34,681 nt of DNA from Porticoccaceae bacterium (GTDB taxonomy: Bacteria; Pseudomonadota; Gammaproteobacteria; Pseudomonadales; Porticoccaceae), in assembly GCA_012960115.1 (NCBI GenBank), contig DUBX01000043.1:34750-69430 (forward strand), read 5' to 3'. The notes beneath the pieces are model-generated. The model saw only the letters and a program-made list of their open reading frames with translations. It ran no database searches and was not told the DNA's origin. The translations under genes were made by a program, and so were the position numbers. Of this stretch, positions 22,657-32,045 are shown piece by piece. Positions within the stretch are counted from its first letter, which is position 1, and each line of letters begins with the position of its first letter.

Positions 22657-23111
22657 TTGATAAAATAAAGAGTTTTTTTTCAAAAAAAGTTTTAGAGGCT
22701 GATTCAGATGCGGTCAGTGCGGATCAACTCGCTATGGCTGCCCTGCTGATAGAGGTCATGGTGATTGATGGGAATCTTGATGAACAAGAGCTGAACTCAA
22801 TTGCAGAAACCCTATCTCGCATGCTCGGCCTAAGCGCCGAAGAAGTTGATGAACTGATCAGCCTTTCTCGTGAAGAGGTCACCGAAGCAACATCACTGTA
22901 CCAATTTACACGAGAGATTAATGAGCACTTTGATATTGAGAAGAAACTATCGCTAATGACCGCGATGTGGCGTGTTGCCTATGCTGATGGTCACTTAGAT
23001 AAACATGAAGAAAGCATAATACGTAGAGTAGCTGATTTACTGCATATTCGGCATAGTGAGTATATTCGCTGCAAGCTCAATGCTCGGGAAAATATCTCGT
23101 CAACTATCTGA
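22653..23111 (+). CDS. TerB-like (tellurite resistance TerB family) protein
   Basis: A small helical acidic protein, 152 residues from ATG 22653. An earlier ATG at 22632 lies inside tal; the later one is preferred because it makes a 4-bp ATGA overlap with the tal stop, as tal does with dusA, and starts [12 protein letters not shown]. The TerB domain spans most of the protein, with the paired DG motifs of the family: [10 protein letters not shown] (about 40) and [11 protein letters not shown] (about 115), likely metal-binding. TerB-like proteins of this kind are linked to stress or envelope functions, but no reaction is known. The 3' end overlaps the convergent STAS gene by 12 bp. Confidence 0.85.
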   Translation: MIDKIKSFFSKKVLEADSDAVSADQLAMAALLIEVMVIDGNLDEQELNSIAETLSRMLGLSAEEVDELISLSREEVTEATSLYQFTREINEHFDIEKKLSLMTAMWRVAYADGHLDKHEESIIRRVADLLHIRHSEYIRCKLNARENISSTI

Positions 23112-23591
23112 CTCAAGGGCGCTAATCAAGTCGGTGAAATCTGCGCTATTTTCTGGATTCATCTCGATTAGCAGTTTATGTGCCTCCAAAACTTGGCGCC
23201 GAATATCGTCAACCGCCACGTTTTCGATGCCAATATTGTGCAAATTTATGTGTTCTTTTATTTCAGGAACATCTTGAAAGATATCGAAAATCTCGTCAAA
23301 ACTCATGTGCTCCAGGGTACGTAGAATACTCGCATTTTCGCAAAAAACTTGGAGGTTAATGCCGTATTGCTTGCGACAGTGAAGCCCCAATTTTGCAAGT
23401 AGCCCTAGCGTAGTGCTATCTAGGCAATCGGCATCTAACATATCAACAACGACTTGCTTGACATTTTTACTACCAAAAATGGTCTCAATATGCCGATTCA
23501 ATGTTCCGCACAGTGTCACCCTCACATCACCAGAAAGCTTAAGTAGGTAATCGCCCATGCTGTCTGCTACAAGAATTTTACCAGGATTCAC
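23100..23591 (-). CDS. STAS-domain anti-anti-sigma factor
   Basis: A 163-residue protein with an N-terminal STAS domain (about 1-105). The strand-helix core VVVDMLDADCLDSTTLGLLAKLG carries Ser59 in the DST motif, the residue phosphorylated by partner anti-sigma kinases and dephosphorylated by PP2C phosphatases. A C-terminal helical extension (about 110-163) is longer than in SpoIIAA. It lies 1 bp downstream of the SpoIIE-type phosphatase gene, so the pair forms the output half of a partner-switching module like HsbR/HsbA or PA2798/PA2797 of Pseudomonas. No kinase or anti-sigma gene is in the window. Confidence 0.88.
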   Translation of the reverse strand: MNPGKILVADSMGDYLLKLSGDVRVTLCGTLNRHIETIFGSKNVKQVVVDMLDADCLDSTTLGLLAKLGLHCRKQYGINLQVFCENASILRTLEHMSFDEIFDIFQDVPEIKEHINLHNIGIENVAVDDIRRQVLEAHKLLIEMNPENSADFTDLISALESDS

Positions 23592-23592
23592 C

Positions 23593-24777
23593 CTACATTC
23601 CTCTTGTCAGTAACAACATCGATACGTCATCTTGGGGGGACTCAATAAAATCAACTGACAGCGCATCTTTCAAATTTTCAATGGTGTTTGAGCTAGTGCC
23701 CAAAAATTGCAGTAAGGTTTTTTCTTTGTCGATTAACTCTTTATCAGGCACCAACTCGAAAACTCCATCAGACAAAAGGACTAAAGCGCACCTTTCTGGT
23801 AGCTGTATTTCCTCCACGTCCCAAACCGCATCTTCAAATATACCCACCGGCTTGCCCTTGCCGGGTAAATAGTCTGCTTTGCCATCTACGATCATAATCG
23901 GTCTGGGTAGTTGAGCACCTACAACATACCGTAATGTACTGGTCTCGGTATCTAAACAGCCTGCCACAACCGTCAAATGCTTACCCAAGCCCGTCGCCAA
24001 AATTTGGTTGTTAATGTGCTCTAAAAGACCTTCTGGCGCAGCACCAAGCGCCGCATGATCATTTTCCGTAATATGACGACGGATAACTCGCCCAATCATA
24101 AAACGTAACAGCACAGTCACAAAAGCAGATGAGGACCCATGACCAGACACATCTGCGAAATAAAATAGCAGATAACGTCCCAAGACAAAGTTATAGCCAA
24201 TAAAGTCACCACTGAGATAAAGCGAAGGCGTGACCGAATGCGATATTTCATAATCACCAAACGTCAAAGGACTTTCAGGCATTAGGCTTTTTTGTACCTC
24301 AAGACCAGCAATCTGATCTTGCTTGAGACGTCGTACGCTTTCTTGAAGCTCTAGGTTCATTTTCTCCAGATCACCGCTATATTCATGACGTTGCATACGA
24401 GTAACAGCAATATCTTGGATTCGAGAGAGCGATTCAGAAATGTCTTTTTGAGACGCCCCATCAAACCAAACATCTGAGGCTCCGTATCGAAAATAGCGGG
24501 CTACCGTTTCCACGGAGGGAGAATCTAAATAAACTACCACGAGGTATTTAGACAAAAGTGCTTTTAAAACATTGTCTTGGTCAAGTATTTCGCCAGACGA
24601 ATCTGAAGAAACTAACACAACCAGCTGAGAAACAGAATCTTCACAAGCAGACACCAACGCCGCTATATCAGGCACAAGCACACAGGGTCTGTCGCAGCTT
24701 TGGACAGCTTCTTGGAGAGTTTTAAGCCTAACCGTATTCTCTCCGACGAGAATAACAGGGCTATCAATTGCAGTCAT
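23593..24777 (-). CDS. SpoIIE-type PP2C phosphatase with degenerate receiver domain
   Basis: A 394-residue protein: N-terminal receiver-like domain (about 1-125), coiled-coil linker (about 130-163), PP2C/SpoIIE phosphatase (about 170-394). The phosphatase keeps its metal-binding aspartates: Asp191 (SGDF), Asp209 in ADVSGHG, Asp337 in LLSDGVFE and Asp383/384 in QDDVSML. The receiver lacks the usual acidic pair near the start (VILVGENTV) and the phospho-aspartate (QLVVLVSSDSSGE has Val or Ser there), and Lys of strand 5 is replaced (VWFDGAS). So it probably cannot be switched by a histidine kinase in the ordinary way. Partner and substrate are most likely the STAS protein encoded 1 bp downstream. 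Confidence 0.9.
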   Translation of the reverse strand: MTAIDSPVILVGENTVRLKTLQEAVQSCDRPCVLVPDIAALVSACEDSVSQLVVLVSSDSSGEILDQDNVLKALLSKYLVVVYLDSPSVETVARYFRYGASDVWFDGASQKDISESLSRIQDIAVTRMQRHEYSGDLEKMNLELQESVRRLKQDQIAGLEVQKSLMPESPLTFGDYEISHSVTPSLYLSGDFIGYNFVLGRYLLFYFADVSGHGSSSAFVTVLLRFMIGRVIRRHITENDHAALGAAPEGLLEHINNQILATGLGKHLTVVAGCLDTETSTLRYVVGAQLPRPIMIVDGKADYLPGKGKPVGIFEDAVWDVEEIQLPERCALVLLSDGVFELVPDKELIDKEKTLLQFLGTSSNTIENLKDALSVDFIESPQDDVSMLLLTRGM

Positions 24778-24874
24778 GGTACATTCGACTTTTCAATTTC
24801 TTATAATCTTTATAGCAATATAGCTATCTAACTTTCGTACGTTTAACTATGCCGTTATGACGATTTAAGTGTCA

Positions 24875-25573
24875 CTAATAATCGTCTAAGTCACCAAAAT
24901 CATCTTCAATGGCTCCGTCATTGATAACATACTCTCTATTTTGCAGATATACATCCCGAATAAAAAGATATTTATCACCAGAAATAACGTCTAATTGATC
25001 TAGATAAGAACCATTCTCAGCAATCATACTAATGCTCTTCACACCAATCCGAAGGGCCAATTTATCCGAATATGAGAAAGGATCTAGAAAGCTGTCTATA
25101 AAGTCAGCTGGAGCATCACGGAATGTTGTCGGTCCGATGAAAGGCAGCATGAGATAAGGCCCCTGCCCAACACCCCAAACAGCCAGTGTCTGACCAAAAT
25201 CTTCCCCTCCCCCGGCATGCAAGCCTGCGCTTTTAGCAACATCAAACAGACCAGCCAAACCAAGAGTTGTATTAATCAAGAACCTACCCGTGTCATTGGC
25301 CGCCTGTTTCACTTTACCCTGCAACAAGCTGTTAGCCGCATTTGGAATTTCATTAAGATTACCGAAAAAGTTCACTATGGCGTTGCGGATCGGCGTTGGC
25401 GTCACTGTTTCGTATATATCAACCACGGGTCGTGCGACACTGTTGATGACCGTCTCATTAAAGCCCCAAACGCCGCGGTTCAAACCCTCTAGCGGATCAG
25501 GATTTTCTACCTCTTCAGCAAAGGCAGTCATCGACACAAAAAGCAGAGTAATAATTGTTACTAGTTTAAACAT
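24875..25573 (-). CDS. mlaA: MlaA/VacJ-family outer-membrane lipid asymmetry protein, no lipobox
   Basis: MlaA removes phospholipids from the outer leaflet of the outer membrane and passes them to MlaC for return to the inner membrane. This 232-residue protein has the family core: DPLEGLNRGVWGFNETV (about 26-42), RPVVDIYETVTPTPIRN, NLNEIPNAANSLLQGK, RFLINTTLGLAGLFDVA, EDFGQTLAVWGVGQGPYLMLPFIGPT and DSFLDPFSY. The signal peptide ends ...VSMTAFA then EE with no cysteine, so it would be cut by signal peptidase I and not lipidated, unlike E. coli MlaA. The rest of the Mla system is not in the window. The gene lies upstream of the SpoIIE-STAS pair on the same strand. Confidence 0.92.
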   Translation of the reverse strand: MFKLVTIITLLFVSMTAFAEEVENPDPLEGLNRGVWGFNETVINSVARPVVDIYETVTPTPIRNAIVNFFGNLNEIPNAANSLLQGKVKQAANDTGRFLINTTLGLAGLFDVAKSAGLHAGGGEDFGQTLAVWGVGQGPYLMLPFIGPTTFRDAPADFIDSFLDPFSYSDKLALRIGVKSISMIAENGSYLDQLDVISGDKYLFIRDVYLQNREYVINDGAIEDDFGDLDDY

Positions 25574-25816
25574 GTCTTTTCTGTAAATTTCATAAATGGC
25601 AAGTTTTCAGGTTAGTCTTTTCGCTATTCTACTAGCACTGGCGCCCTAGGTACACAATTGAATAGGGCGGAGAGGCAGGCTAAACGAAGATTTTTCTTAG
25701 CATTGGTAATCGGAGGGTTTCACCTACAATAAAAAACAATCAATGGGAGCTATCTCTGTAACGAGATGATTATACTAGCTCATCACTTGATTTCACCTAA
25801 CAGATCAATGAGCTAG
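25574..25816. other. 243-bp spacer between hrpA and mlaA
   Basis: Both flanking genes are on the minus strand. No gene is visible. It should hold the mlaA promoter (right-to-left) and the end of the hrpA transcript. A small hairpin (ATCTC 25753-25757 / GAGAT 25764-25768) and the larger inverted repeat listed at 25774-25821 are present. Confidence 0.5.
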
Positions 25817-25821
25817 CTAGT
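25774..25821 (-). terminator. inverted repeat at the hrpA 3' end
   Basis: ACTAGCTCAT (25774-25783) is complementary to the right arm beginning ATGAGCTAG (25808-25816), enclosing a 24-base loop with a nested TGAT/ATCA pair. The right arm runs into the hrpA stop codon. No clear U-run follows, so a terminator role is tentative. Confidence 0.4.
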
Positions 25822-28800
25822 GATAATCAGGCAAAAGTATTTTTAACTGGTTTAATATATCCGACCAACGCTTAGCTAAGCGCTTTGCTGAAACCGGCAC
25901 TCGCGTTTTTAGTTGCTGAGCAAATAAGGAGATCCGATATTCTTCTAACAACCACTGAAAATCTAACAATGAATCGGCTAAATCTGAGGTAAGTAGTTGC
26001 TGTTTTTCTCGCAACCCCTCAACGCCATCAGCAAACGAGCGCAAGTCTATTATGTGCTCACGATCTTTAGCGACTTGAGAAGTGAGCTTATCGATTCGTA
26101 TACTGATTCCCTTCACAAACCGTGGATATTGCTGAGTATTCTCGGGTTTCACCCTGCGTAGTGTGTCGTTGGAAAATAGCCAACTCACCTGCGAGGCTAT
26201 ATCAAGCTGCGCATCAACAGCCAATGAATCAAGTCCTCGCAAGCGCTTTTGCTGTTCGTGCAGTTCAGTCAGAACGCTACCAATCTGCACCGCATGCTGC
26301 TGCGCAATATCAACTACATGTGAAATGCCCGTAGAGAAACAATTTTCAAAATTATCTCTTTCGCGGATAACAATCCCGCTAGAGAATATAGCCTGCTGAA
26401 AACTCGCTTCAATAATAGCTGTGACTATTTCATCTCGAGATCCTAAAGCCGCTCCTTTAAGAGCAAGTTCTTCACCTCTTAAGAGATTCTTCGACAGGTA
26501 TTTATGTTGCTCCTTACCTTTGAGCAAAGCCAGTCTAAGCTGTCCATGCCGAGATATTTGCTCGGCTACCAAAGGATTGTCCACCAGCTCTATAGAGGTC
26601 GATTCACCATCATCTTGGAGTGCGGGCCATGCCTTAATGGTCATATCGCCACGAGGTAGCTCTACTTCAACAGGCAACTGGTCAAAATCCCATTCCAGAA
26701 TACATTTTCGCGCAATAGACTGCTCTGATGGTCGACCTAAACTTTGTTTAATCTGTTGTTTGAAGTCTCCCTGTAGCTGGTGCAGGCTTCGGGCCATTGC
26801 GATTAACTGGCCCTTGTCGTTCTGCAACACAAAGTTCATCTGATACCAGTTATCAAGCTTTTTCGCGTTCCAGGAAGCTTCTTCAATTTTTATTCCAGTC
26901 AATCGCTGTAATTGTTCACTCAACACGATAGTCAGAGGTCTGTCTTGAGCGCTGACATTAAGCAGGATTTTGTCAACATAATCTGGAACAGGAACAAACT
27001 GCCTACGGATCTGTTTAGGTAGACCCTTAATCAATGCAATACACTTATCTCGTAGCATCCCGGGAACCAACCATTGGAATAGATAGTGGGGTAATTGATG
27101 CAGTATTGCTAAGGGTATCAATAGATTGACGCCATCCTCTGGGTGACCGGGTTCGAAGTGGTAGCGCAAATCAAACTCAAACCCCTCATGGATTATTATC
27201 TCCGGAAATTGCGCCTCTTCACTGTCGGACAGTCCCCGTAAAAGTAAAGATTCTTTGCTCATGAAAAGTAATTTAGAGTCTGATTTTTCAGCTGTTTTAC
27301 GCCATTTTTCAAATGCTGGGAGATTGCACACGGACGGCGGAACTCGCTCGTCATAATGGCTAAAAATAACCATTTGTTCTGCGAGGAGATCTCTGCGCCT
27401 AAAACGATCCTCTAGCGCTTGAAGCTCTGACACTAGCGCATGATTGTCCGTATAAAATGCTCCCTTACCGCGATACCCCTCTTCCACTAGAGCTTGCTGT
27501 ATGAATACCTTTCTGGCCTCAGAAACGTTTATATTGCCATATACGACCTTTTTTCCCTCGACGATGGACAAGCCAAATAAGGTTTGACGCTCACTGGCCA
27601 TCACTTGACCCGATTTGTGATGATAAAAGGGCTCGCTATGGGTTCTCTTAACTAAATGCGCAGCGAGGCTTTCAAGCCAAGCAGAATCAATTTTTGCGGC
27701 ATTTAAGGCATATTGCTTGGTCGTCTCCATTAAGGATCCAGCCATGACCCATTTTGGCGGCCTCTTACTAAGTCCAGATCCGGGAAAAATGAAAAACTTA
27801 CGATTTCTAGTCCCTAAAAACTCCCACTTTTCTTCTCGGATACCAATTTGCCCTAGCAGACCAGACAGCAACGACCGATGAACACTAGCGTAATCTGCAG
27901 GCTGCTGATTCTCTTTTAGAGACAGCGCTCTGCACGCGCTGTGAAGCTGATGATGTAAATCACGCCACTCTCTCATTCTGATAAATGATACATACTGAGA
28001 ACGGCAATATTTACTATATTGATTCGTCGAAAGATCGCTCCGCTTCTCTTCGAAGTGATTCCACAAGTTGAGTAGGGACACAAAATCAGAGTCTTGATCT
28101 GCCCATTGCTTATGCGCTTGGTCAGCCGCCTGCTGCTTATCTCCCGGTCGTTCTCGAGGATCTTGAATGCTCAATCCGCTGGTAATAACGATCAATTCAT
28201 TCAAAGATCCGTTCTTATCAGACTCTAAGATCATTCGTGCAAATCGTGGATCCACCGGCAATGTCACTAGTTTCTTACCCATCGCGGTCAATTTTCCATC
28301 CGCTGTTACTGCTTGGAGCTCTTCTAAGAGTTTATAGCCATCGTTTATCAAACGACTATCGGGCGGATCGATGAAGGGAAAATTTCTGATATCACCCAGC
28401 CGCAGTTGCAACATCTGTAAAATGACTGCTGCTAAATTAGTACGAACTATCTCTGGATCAGTAAACTCGGGTCGCCCGTCAAAATCGTCCTGACGGAACA
28501 ACCGAAAACATACGCCGTCACTGACGCGACCGCAGCGTCCAGCACGCTGATTGGCACTAGCCTGCGATATGGCCTCTATCGGTAGTCTCTGAACCTTTGT
28601 CCTAAAACTATAACGAGAGACTCTTGCACGACCTGTATCGATGACATAGCGAATACCCGGCACTGTGAGGGAGGTTTCAGCCACATTCGTGCTCAAAATA
28701 ACTCGCCTACCCTTGTGTGGCGAAAAAATCTTGCTTTGCTCGGCCAAGCTTAATCTAGCATAAAGAGGGGCTATTTCCGTATTGGGGAATTGGGCGCGCC

Positions 28801-29740
28801 TAAGCGCTAGGCTCGCCTCACGTATTTCTCTCTCACCACTTAGGAAAACCAGCACATCTCCCTGTTCTTGCGCATCTTGAATGTTACGCAAACAATCAAC
28901 GATTTGTTGATTTCGATCACCCTCTAAAACATCCAAATCGCTATATATAATGTCAACTGGGTAAGTCCTACCCGACACCTCAACGATAGGCGCATCGTTA
29001 AAATGAGCTGAGAACTTTTGTATGTCGATAGTCGCCGAGGTAATAATCAATTTTAGATCTTTCCGCTGTACCAACAGCGTCTTTAGGTAGCCGAGTAAAA
29101 AATCAATGTTTAAACTACGCTCATGAGCTTCATCTATAATCAGAGTATCGTATTTACTGAGAAACCTGTCCTGCTGTATTTCTGCCAGTAAAATACCGTC
29201 TGTCATTAATTTAATGTAGCTATCAGACGATGTTTGATCAGCAAAACGAACCTTATACCCAACGGCCTTACCCAGAGGAGACTCCAGTTCTTCTGCGATG
29301 CGATTTGCCACGGTGCGCGCTGCAATTCTGCGCGGCTGAGTATGGCCAATAATACCCTTCACGCCTCTTCCAGCCTGAAGGCATATTTTAGGGATTTGAG
29401 TGGTTTTACCTGATCCTGTTTCTCCCGCGATGATAACCACTTGACTGTCTTCAATTAGCTGTCTAATTTCTTCAGAACGAGCACTAATAGGTAAATCTGG
29501 AAAGCGAATCTTTGGGACGTTTTTTTGCCGCGATTGAACCTTTGCGTGAGCGCGCGTCACGGCATCTTGAAAGCTTTTCCATTCTTTAGACACGGCTTCA
29601 TCGTTAACACTTGATTGGGCAAATCGACTCGCACGCTTCGTCAAACGAAACAAGTCTGAACTTGGCACCGACACGATAAGGTCGTGCTTTAACTGCCCAA
29701 GTTGCCTCGACGTTAATGGCAACTTAGCCGGAAATTTCAT
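25817..29740 (-). CDS. hrpA: ATP-dependent RNA helicase HrpA
   Basis: A DEAH-box helicase of about 1,300 residues. The Walker A motif GETGSGKT is at about 106-113, DEAH at about 203-206 (LIIDEAHERS), then SAT, the RECA2 motif TNVAETSLTVPGIRYVID and QRAGRCGR, followed by the winged-helix/HA2/OB region and the long DUF3418-type C-terminal extension seen in bacterial HrpA. It acts on stalled ribosomes and mRNA in other bacteria. Two starts are possible: ATG 29758, with no Shine-Dalgarno, or ATG 29740, with AGGAT 9 bases upstream; the second is chosen. Only 9 bp separate the upstream start from the dnaQ stop. Confidence 0.95.
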   Translation of the reverse strand: MKFPAKLPLTSRQLGQLKHDLIVSVPSSDLFRLTKRASRFAQSSVNDEAVSKEWKSFQDAVTRAHAKVQSRQKNVPKIRFPDLPISARSEEIRQLIEDSQVVIIAGETGSGKTTQIPKICLQAGRGVKGIIGHTQPRRIAARTVANRIAEELESPLGKAVGYKVRFADQTSSDSYIKLMTDGILLAEIQQDRFLSKYDTLIIDEAHERSLNIDFLLGYLKTLLVQRKDLKLIITSATIDIQKFSAHFNDAPIVEVSGRTYPVDIIYSDLDVLEGDRNQQIVDCLRNIQDAQEQGDVLVFLSGEREIREASLALRRAQFPNTEIAPLYARLSLAEQSKIFSPHKGRRVILSTNVAETSLTVPGIRYVIDTGRARVSRYSFRTKVQRLPIEAISQASANQRAGRCGRVSDGVCFRLFRQDDFDGRPEFTDPEIVRTNLAAVILQMLQLRLGDIRNFPFIDPPDSRLINDGYKLLEELQAVTADGKLTAMGKKLVTLPVDPRFARMILESDKNGSLNELIVITSGLSIQDPRERPGDKQQAADQAHKQWADQDSDFVSLLNLWNHFEEKRSDLSTNQYSKYCRSQYVSFIRMREWRDLHHQLHSACRALSLKENQQPADYASVHRSLLSGLLGQIGIREEKWEFLGTRNRKFFIFPGSGLSKRPPKWVMAGSLMETTKQYALNAAKIDSAWLESLAAHLVKRTHSEPFYHHKSGQVMASERQTLFGLSIVEGKKVVYGNINVSEARKVFIQQALVEEGYRGKGAFYTDNHALVSELQALEDRFRRRDLLAEQMVIFSHYDERVPPSVCNLPAFEKWRKTAEKSDSKLLFMSKESLLLRGLSDSEEAQFPEIIIHEGFEFDLRYHFEPGHPEDGVNLLIPLAILHQLPHYLFQWLVPGMLRDKCIALIKGLPKQIRRQFVPVPDYVDKILLNVSAQDRPLTIVLSEQLQRLTGIKIEEASWNAKKLDNWYQMNFVLQNDKGQLIAMARSLHQLQGDFKQQIKQSLGRPSEQSIARKCILEWDFDQLPVEVELPRGDMTIKAWPALQDDGESTSIELVDNPLVAEQISRHGQLRLALLKGKEQHKYLSKNLLRGEELALKGAALGSRDEIVTAIIEASFQQAIFSSGIVIRERDNFENCFSTGISHVVDIAQQHAVQIGSVLTELHEQQKRLRGLDSLAVDAQLDIASQVSWLFSNDTLRRVKPENTQQYPRFVKGISIRIDKLTSQVAKDREHIIDLRSFADGVEGLREKQQLLTSDLADSLLDFQWLLEEYRISLFAQQLKTRVPVSAKRLAKRWSDILNQLKILLPDYH

Positions 29741-29754
29741 AGGATTCAGATCCT
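29741..29754 (-). promoter_or_regulatory. hairpin covering the hrpA Shine-Dalgarno
   Basis: On the minus strand AGGAT, a CTGA loop and ATCCT lie directly before the ATG at 29740. The Shine-Dalgarno is one arm and its complement abuts the start codon, so folding would limit initiation at this start. Confidence 0.4.
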
Positions 29755-29767
29755 GCATAAAAAAGCG

Positions 29768-30487
29768 CTATTCGCCAGAGCCTTGCCAGATACATTGGCC
29801 AGCTATACCAACAATGGCAGATAACTTTTTCTCATGACTGACTATTTCTTCATCGGAAGCTTTAACAACCCTCAGCGGGGGTCTATCTTCAGGAAGTCGT
29901 CGAATGACCGAGGTTTTGTTCATTTCACCACTATCGGAGTCTGACTGATCATTGATGTTTAAATTGACCTGACCTCCCGTCATTAGCAGATACACATCGG
30001 CTAAAATCTCCGCATCCAGCAAAGCACCATGCAGCTGACGCTGAGAGTTATCCACGCCATATCTCTTACATAAGGCATCGAGGTTATTTTTTTGTCCAGG
30101 GTGCCTCTGGCGTGCAAGGGCGAGAGTATCAATAACCCTGCACTGGGATTCTAAGGGCTGGTACTTGCCACGCAATTTTTTAGACTCGTGATTAATAAAG
30201 CCAATATCAAAAGATGCATTGTGAATGATTAATTCGGCACCATCTAAAAACTCAAAGAAATCGGAGACTATGGCGTCAAAGAGAGGCTTGTCTTCGAGAA
30301 ATTGATCAGTAATGCCGTGCACCTCCATTGCGCCTTCATCTACCTTACGCTGAGGATTTACATATTGGTGGTAATGGCGGCCCGTCAACTTTCGGTCGAC
30401 CAATTCGACACACCCAATTTCAATAATTCGATGGTCTTGAGAAGTCTCTAATCCAGTGGTTTCGGTATCAAGAACAATCTGTCTCAT
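29768..30487 (-). CDS. dnaQ: DNA polymerase III subunit epsilon
   Basis: The 3'-5' proofreading exonuclease of the replicative polymerase. At 239 residues it is the expected length. Exo I: Asp7 and Glu9 in VLDTETTGLE; Exo II: HNASFDIGFINHE; Exo III-epsilon: HGALLDAEILADVYLL with catalytic His and Asp. The C-terminal tail (from about 180) is the flexible region that binds the alpha and tau subunits. It lies 46 bp after rnhA on the same strand, the conserved rnhA-dnaQ neighbourhood, here co-directional. Confidence 0.97.
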   Translation of the reverse strand: MRQIVLDTETTGLETSQDHRIIEIGCVELVDRKLTGRHYHQYVNPQRKVDEGAMEVHGITDQFLEDKPLFDAIVSDFFEFLDGAELIIHNASFDIGFINHESKKLRGKYQPLESQCRVIDTLALARQRHPGQKNNLDALCKRYGVDNSQRQLHGALLDAEILADVYLLMTGGQVNLNINDQSDSDSGEMNKTSVIRRLPEDRPPLRVVKASDEEIVSHEKKLSAIVGIAGQCIWQGSGE

Positions 30488-30533
30488 TATCTATATTTCT
30501 TTAATAGTTGATTTTAGTATGGGACGGACAAAC

Positions 30534-30965
30534 CTAAAGTTCGTCGATACCCCTATTTGCTAATTGGTCAGCAATCTCATTTTCAGCATGCCCGCTATGC
30601 CCTTTAACCCACTGCCAATCAATGGTGTGCCCCTGAATAGCATCATCTAGCAGCTTCCACAGATCAACATTTTTAACAGGTTTTTTTGCCGCTGTTTTCC
30701 ACCCTCTTTTTTTCCAGCTAGGCATCCATTCTTGGATTCCTTTTAGAACATAGGTTGAATCAGAGGTCAAGACGACATCACAGGGCCGTTTTAACGCAGA
30801 CAATGCCTGAATAACGGCCATTAACTCCATGCGGTTATTAGTAGTCTCGGCTTCACCGCCACATAACTCTTTCTCATCATCGCCAAATCGCAACAATGCA
30901 CCCCACCCGCCGGGTCCTGGATTCCCGCGACAAGCACCGTCAGTAAAAATTTCTACTCTGTTCAT
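30534..30965 (-). CDS. rnhA: ribonuclease HI
   Basis: Degrades RNA in RNA-DNA hybrids. At 143 residues it is the compact single-domain type. The catalytic set is complete: Asp9 ([11 protein letters not shown]), Glu47 (NNRMELMAV), Asp69 (TSDSTYV), His123 ([10 protein letters not shown]) and Asp133 (NEIADQLAN), one residue offset from E. coli numbering. The basic handle region [12 protein letters not shown] is present. It is flanked by the methyltransferase gene (39 bp upstream) and dnaQ. Confidence 0.98.
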   Translation of the reverse strand: MNRVEIFTDGACRGNPGPGGWGALLRFGDDEKELCGGEAETTNNRMELMAVIQALSALKRPCDVVLTSDSTYVLKGIQEWMPSWKKRGWKTAAKKPVKNVDLWKLLDDAIQGHTIDWQWVKGHSGHAENEIADQLANRGIDEL

Positions 30966-31004
30966 TCTATACCCTATTAATCTCTAATCACGGAATATCA
31001 GTAT

Positions 31005-31817
31005 TTATTTAGGCTCTTTTTTGGATCCTAATGGTTTAGCATTAGATGACGTTAAGCGACCACTAACGCTGCGTTTCCAGACTCGAGGTGAACTGCTAAT
31101 ACCACGTGCAACACGTTTGACTGCATGAATCATATAGAAATTACCAACGGGAAGACGAATTTTTTCGCAGGCATTATCCCACGAGGAAATCTGCTCCCCC
31201 TCAACCATAGAGTTTGATTCATGTTCCTTGGTTACCACTGAGCGGCGCGGCCAGTGATAAGCTCCGTGATCAACGTCAAGAACCTGACAATTCAATAGTG
31301 TTAACCAATCAATTAACCTGCCTTTACGCAGGTTATGAAACCGATACTGGGGCCGATTCGTCACCAACTGCATTGGAAACTTAATCAACCCTGTGGGGCC
31401 TACCGGATTAAATACGCATATAATTAGATGCCCCCCCGGGGCTAGAACTCGGAGCGCTTCGTTTAACGACGCCTGAGGAGATTCTGAAAACTCGATAGAA
31501 TGTTGTAGTAATACAACGTCTACCACCTCAGAGGGCAGCGGTAAATCTGAAAAATCAGCCACCGCGGACATTTCTTCGATATTGCCTGACAACTGGGATT
31601 GCAAACCAAAACGGTGTATTTGAGTGAAACAATCCAGAGTATCTTGACTAGGCGACAGCCCAAGGCGTAAGAATCGATAACCGGGTAAGTGTCCATATTT
31701 TTTTGTAAAAATCCGCCTCTCGACCGACATTATATAGGAGGAAAATGCCGACTCGGACCAGTCAAGCAGACCCGCGCTGGACACGCCTAAATTTTCTATG
31801 TCAAAACGTTTTAACAT
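31005..31817 (-). CDS. SAM-dependent methyltransferase-like protein (YafS type)
   Basis: A 270-residue class I methyltransferase-like protein in the position of E. coli yafS, next to rnhA. The post-I and later motifs are recognisable: VVDVVLLQHSIEFSESP (motif II region), LNEALRVLAPGGHLIICVFNP (motif III) and a basic C-terminal tail. Motif I, normally a glycine-rich SAM loop, reads FLRLGLSPSQD with a single glycine, so cofactor binding may be altered; YafS homologues also tend to be weak here. Substrate unknown. Divergent from mltD with 228 bp between; the gloB gene that usually lies there is missing. Confidence 0.8.
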   Translation of the reverse strand: MLKRFDIENLGVSSAGLLDWSESAFSSYIMSVERRIFTKKYGHLPGYRFLRLGLSPSQDTLDCFTQIHRFGLQSQLSGNIEEMSAVADFSDLPLPSEVVDVVLLQHSIEFSESPQASLNEALRVLAPGGHLIICVFNPVGPTGLIKFPMQLVTNRPQYRFHNLRKGRLIDWLTLLNCQVLDVDHGAYHWPRRSVVTKEHESNSMVEGEQISSWDNACEKIRLPVGNFYMIHAVKRVARGISSSPRVWKRSVSGRLTSSNAKPLGSKKEPK

Positions 31818-31996
31818 TTATTGTAATAGCCTATAACGAGCGAATAGTACATAGAATATGGATTTTGACATCTGTTCTCCACTATTATGGCGGCTGAATC
31901 AATTAAACTCCACTTGAGAATGTGCCATCTTAGTGACAGTTAAACGCCCCTTGCACCCACCCATCAAAGTTAGAGTCTCTTTATGCCTTTCCGTAT

Positions 31997-32025
31997 TTGT
32001 CTTCAATACTTAACCTAGCTACAAT
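31997..32025 (+). promoter_or_regulatory. candidate sigma-70 promoter for mltD
   Basis: TTGTCT (31997-32002), a 17-bp spacer and TACAAT (32020-32025). The -10 is 5/6 to consensus and the -35 half-consensus. Transcription would start near 32032, leaving about 14 nt to the GTG at 32046 and about 35 nt to the ATT at 32067. Confidence 0.45.
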
Positions 32026-32045
32026 CGCGTCATAAAAATTTATAG

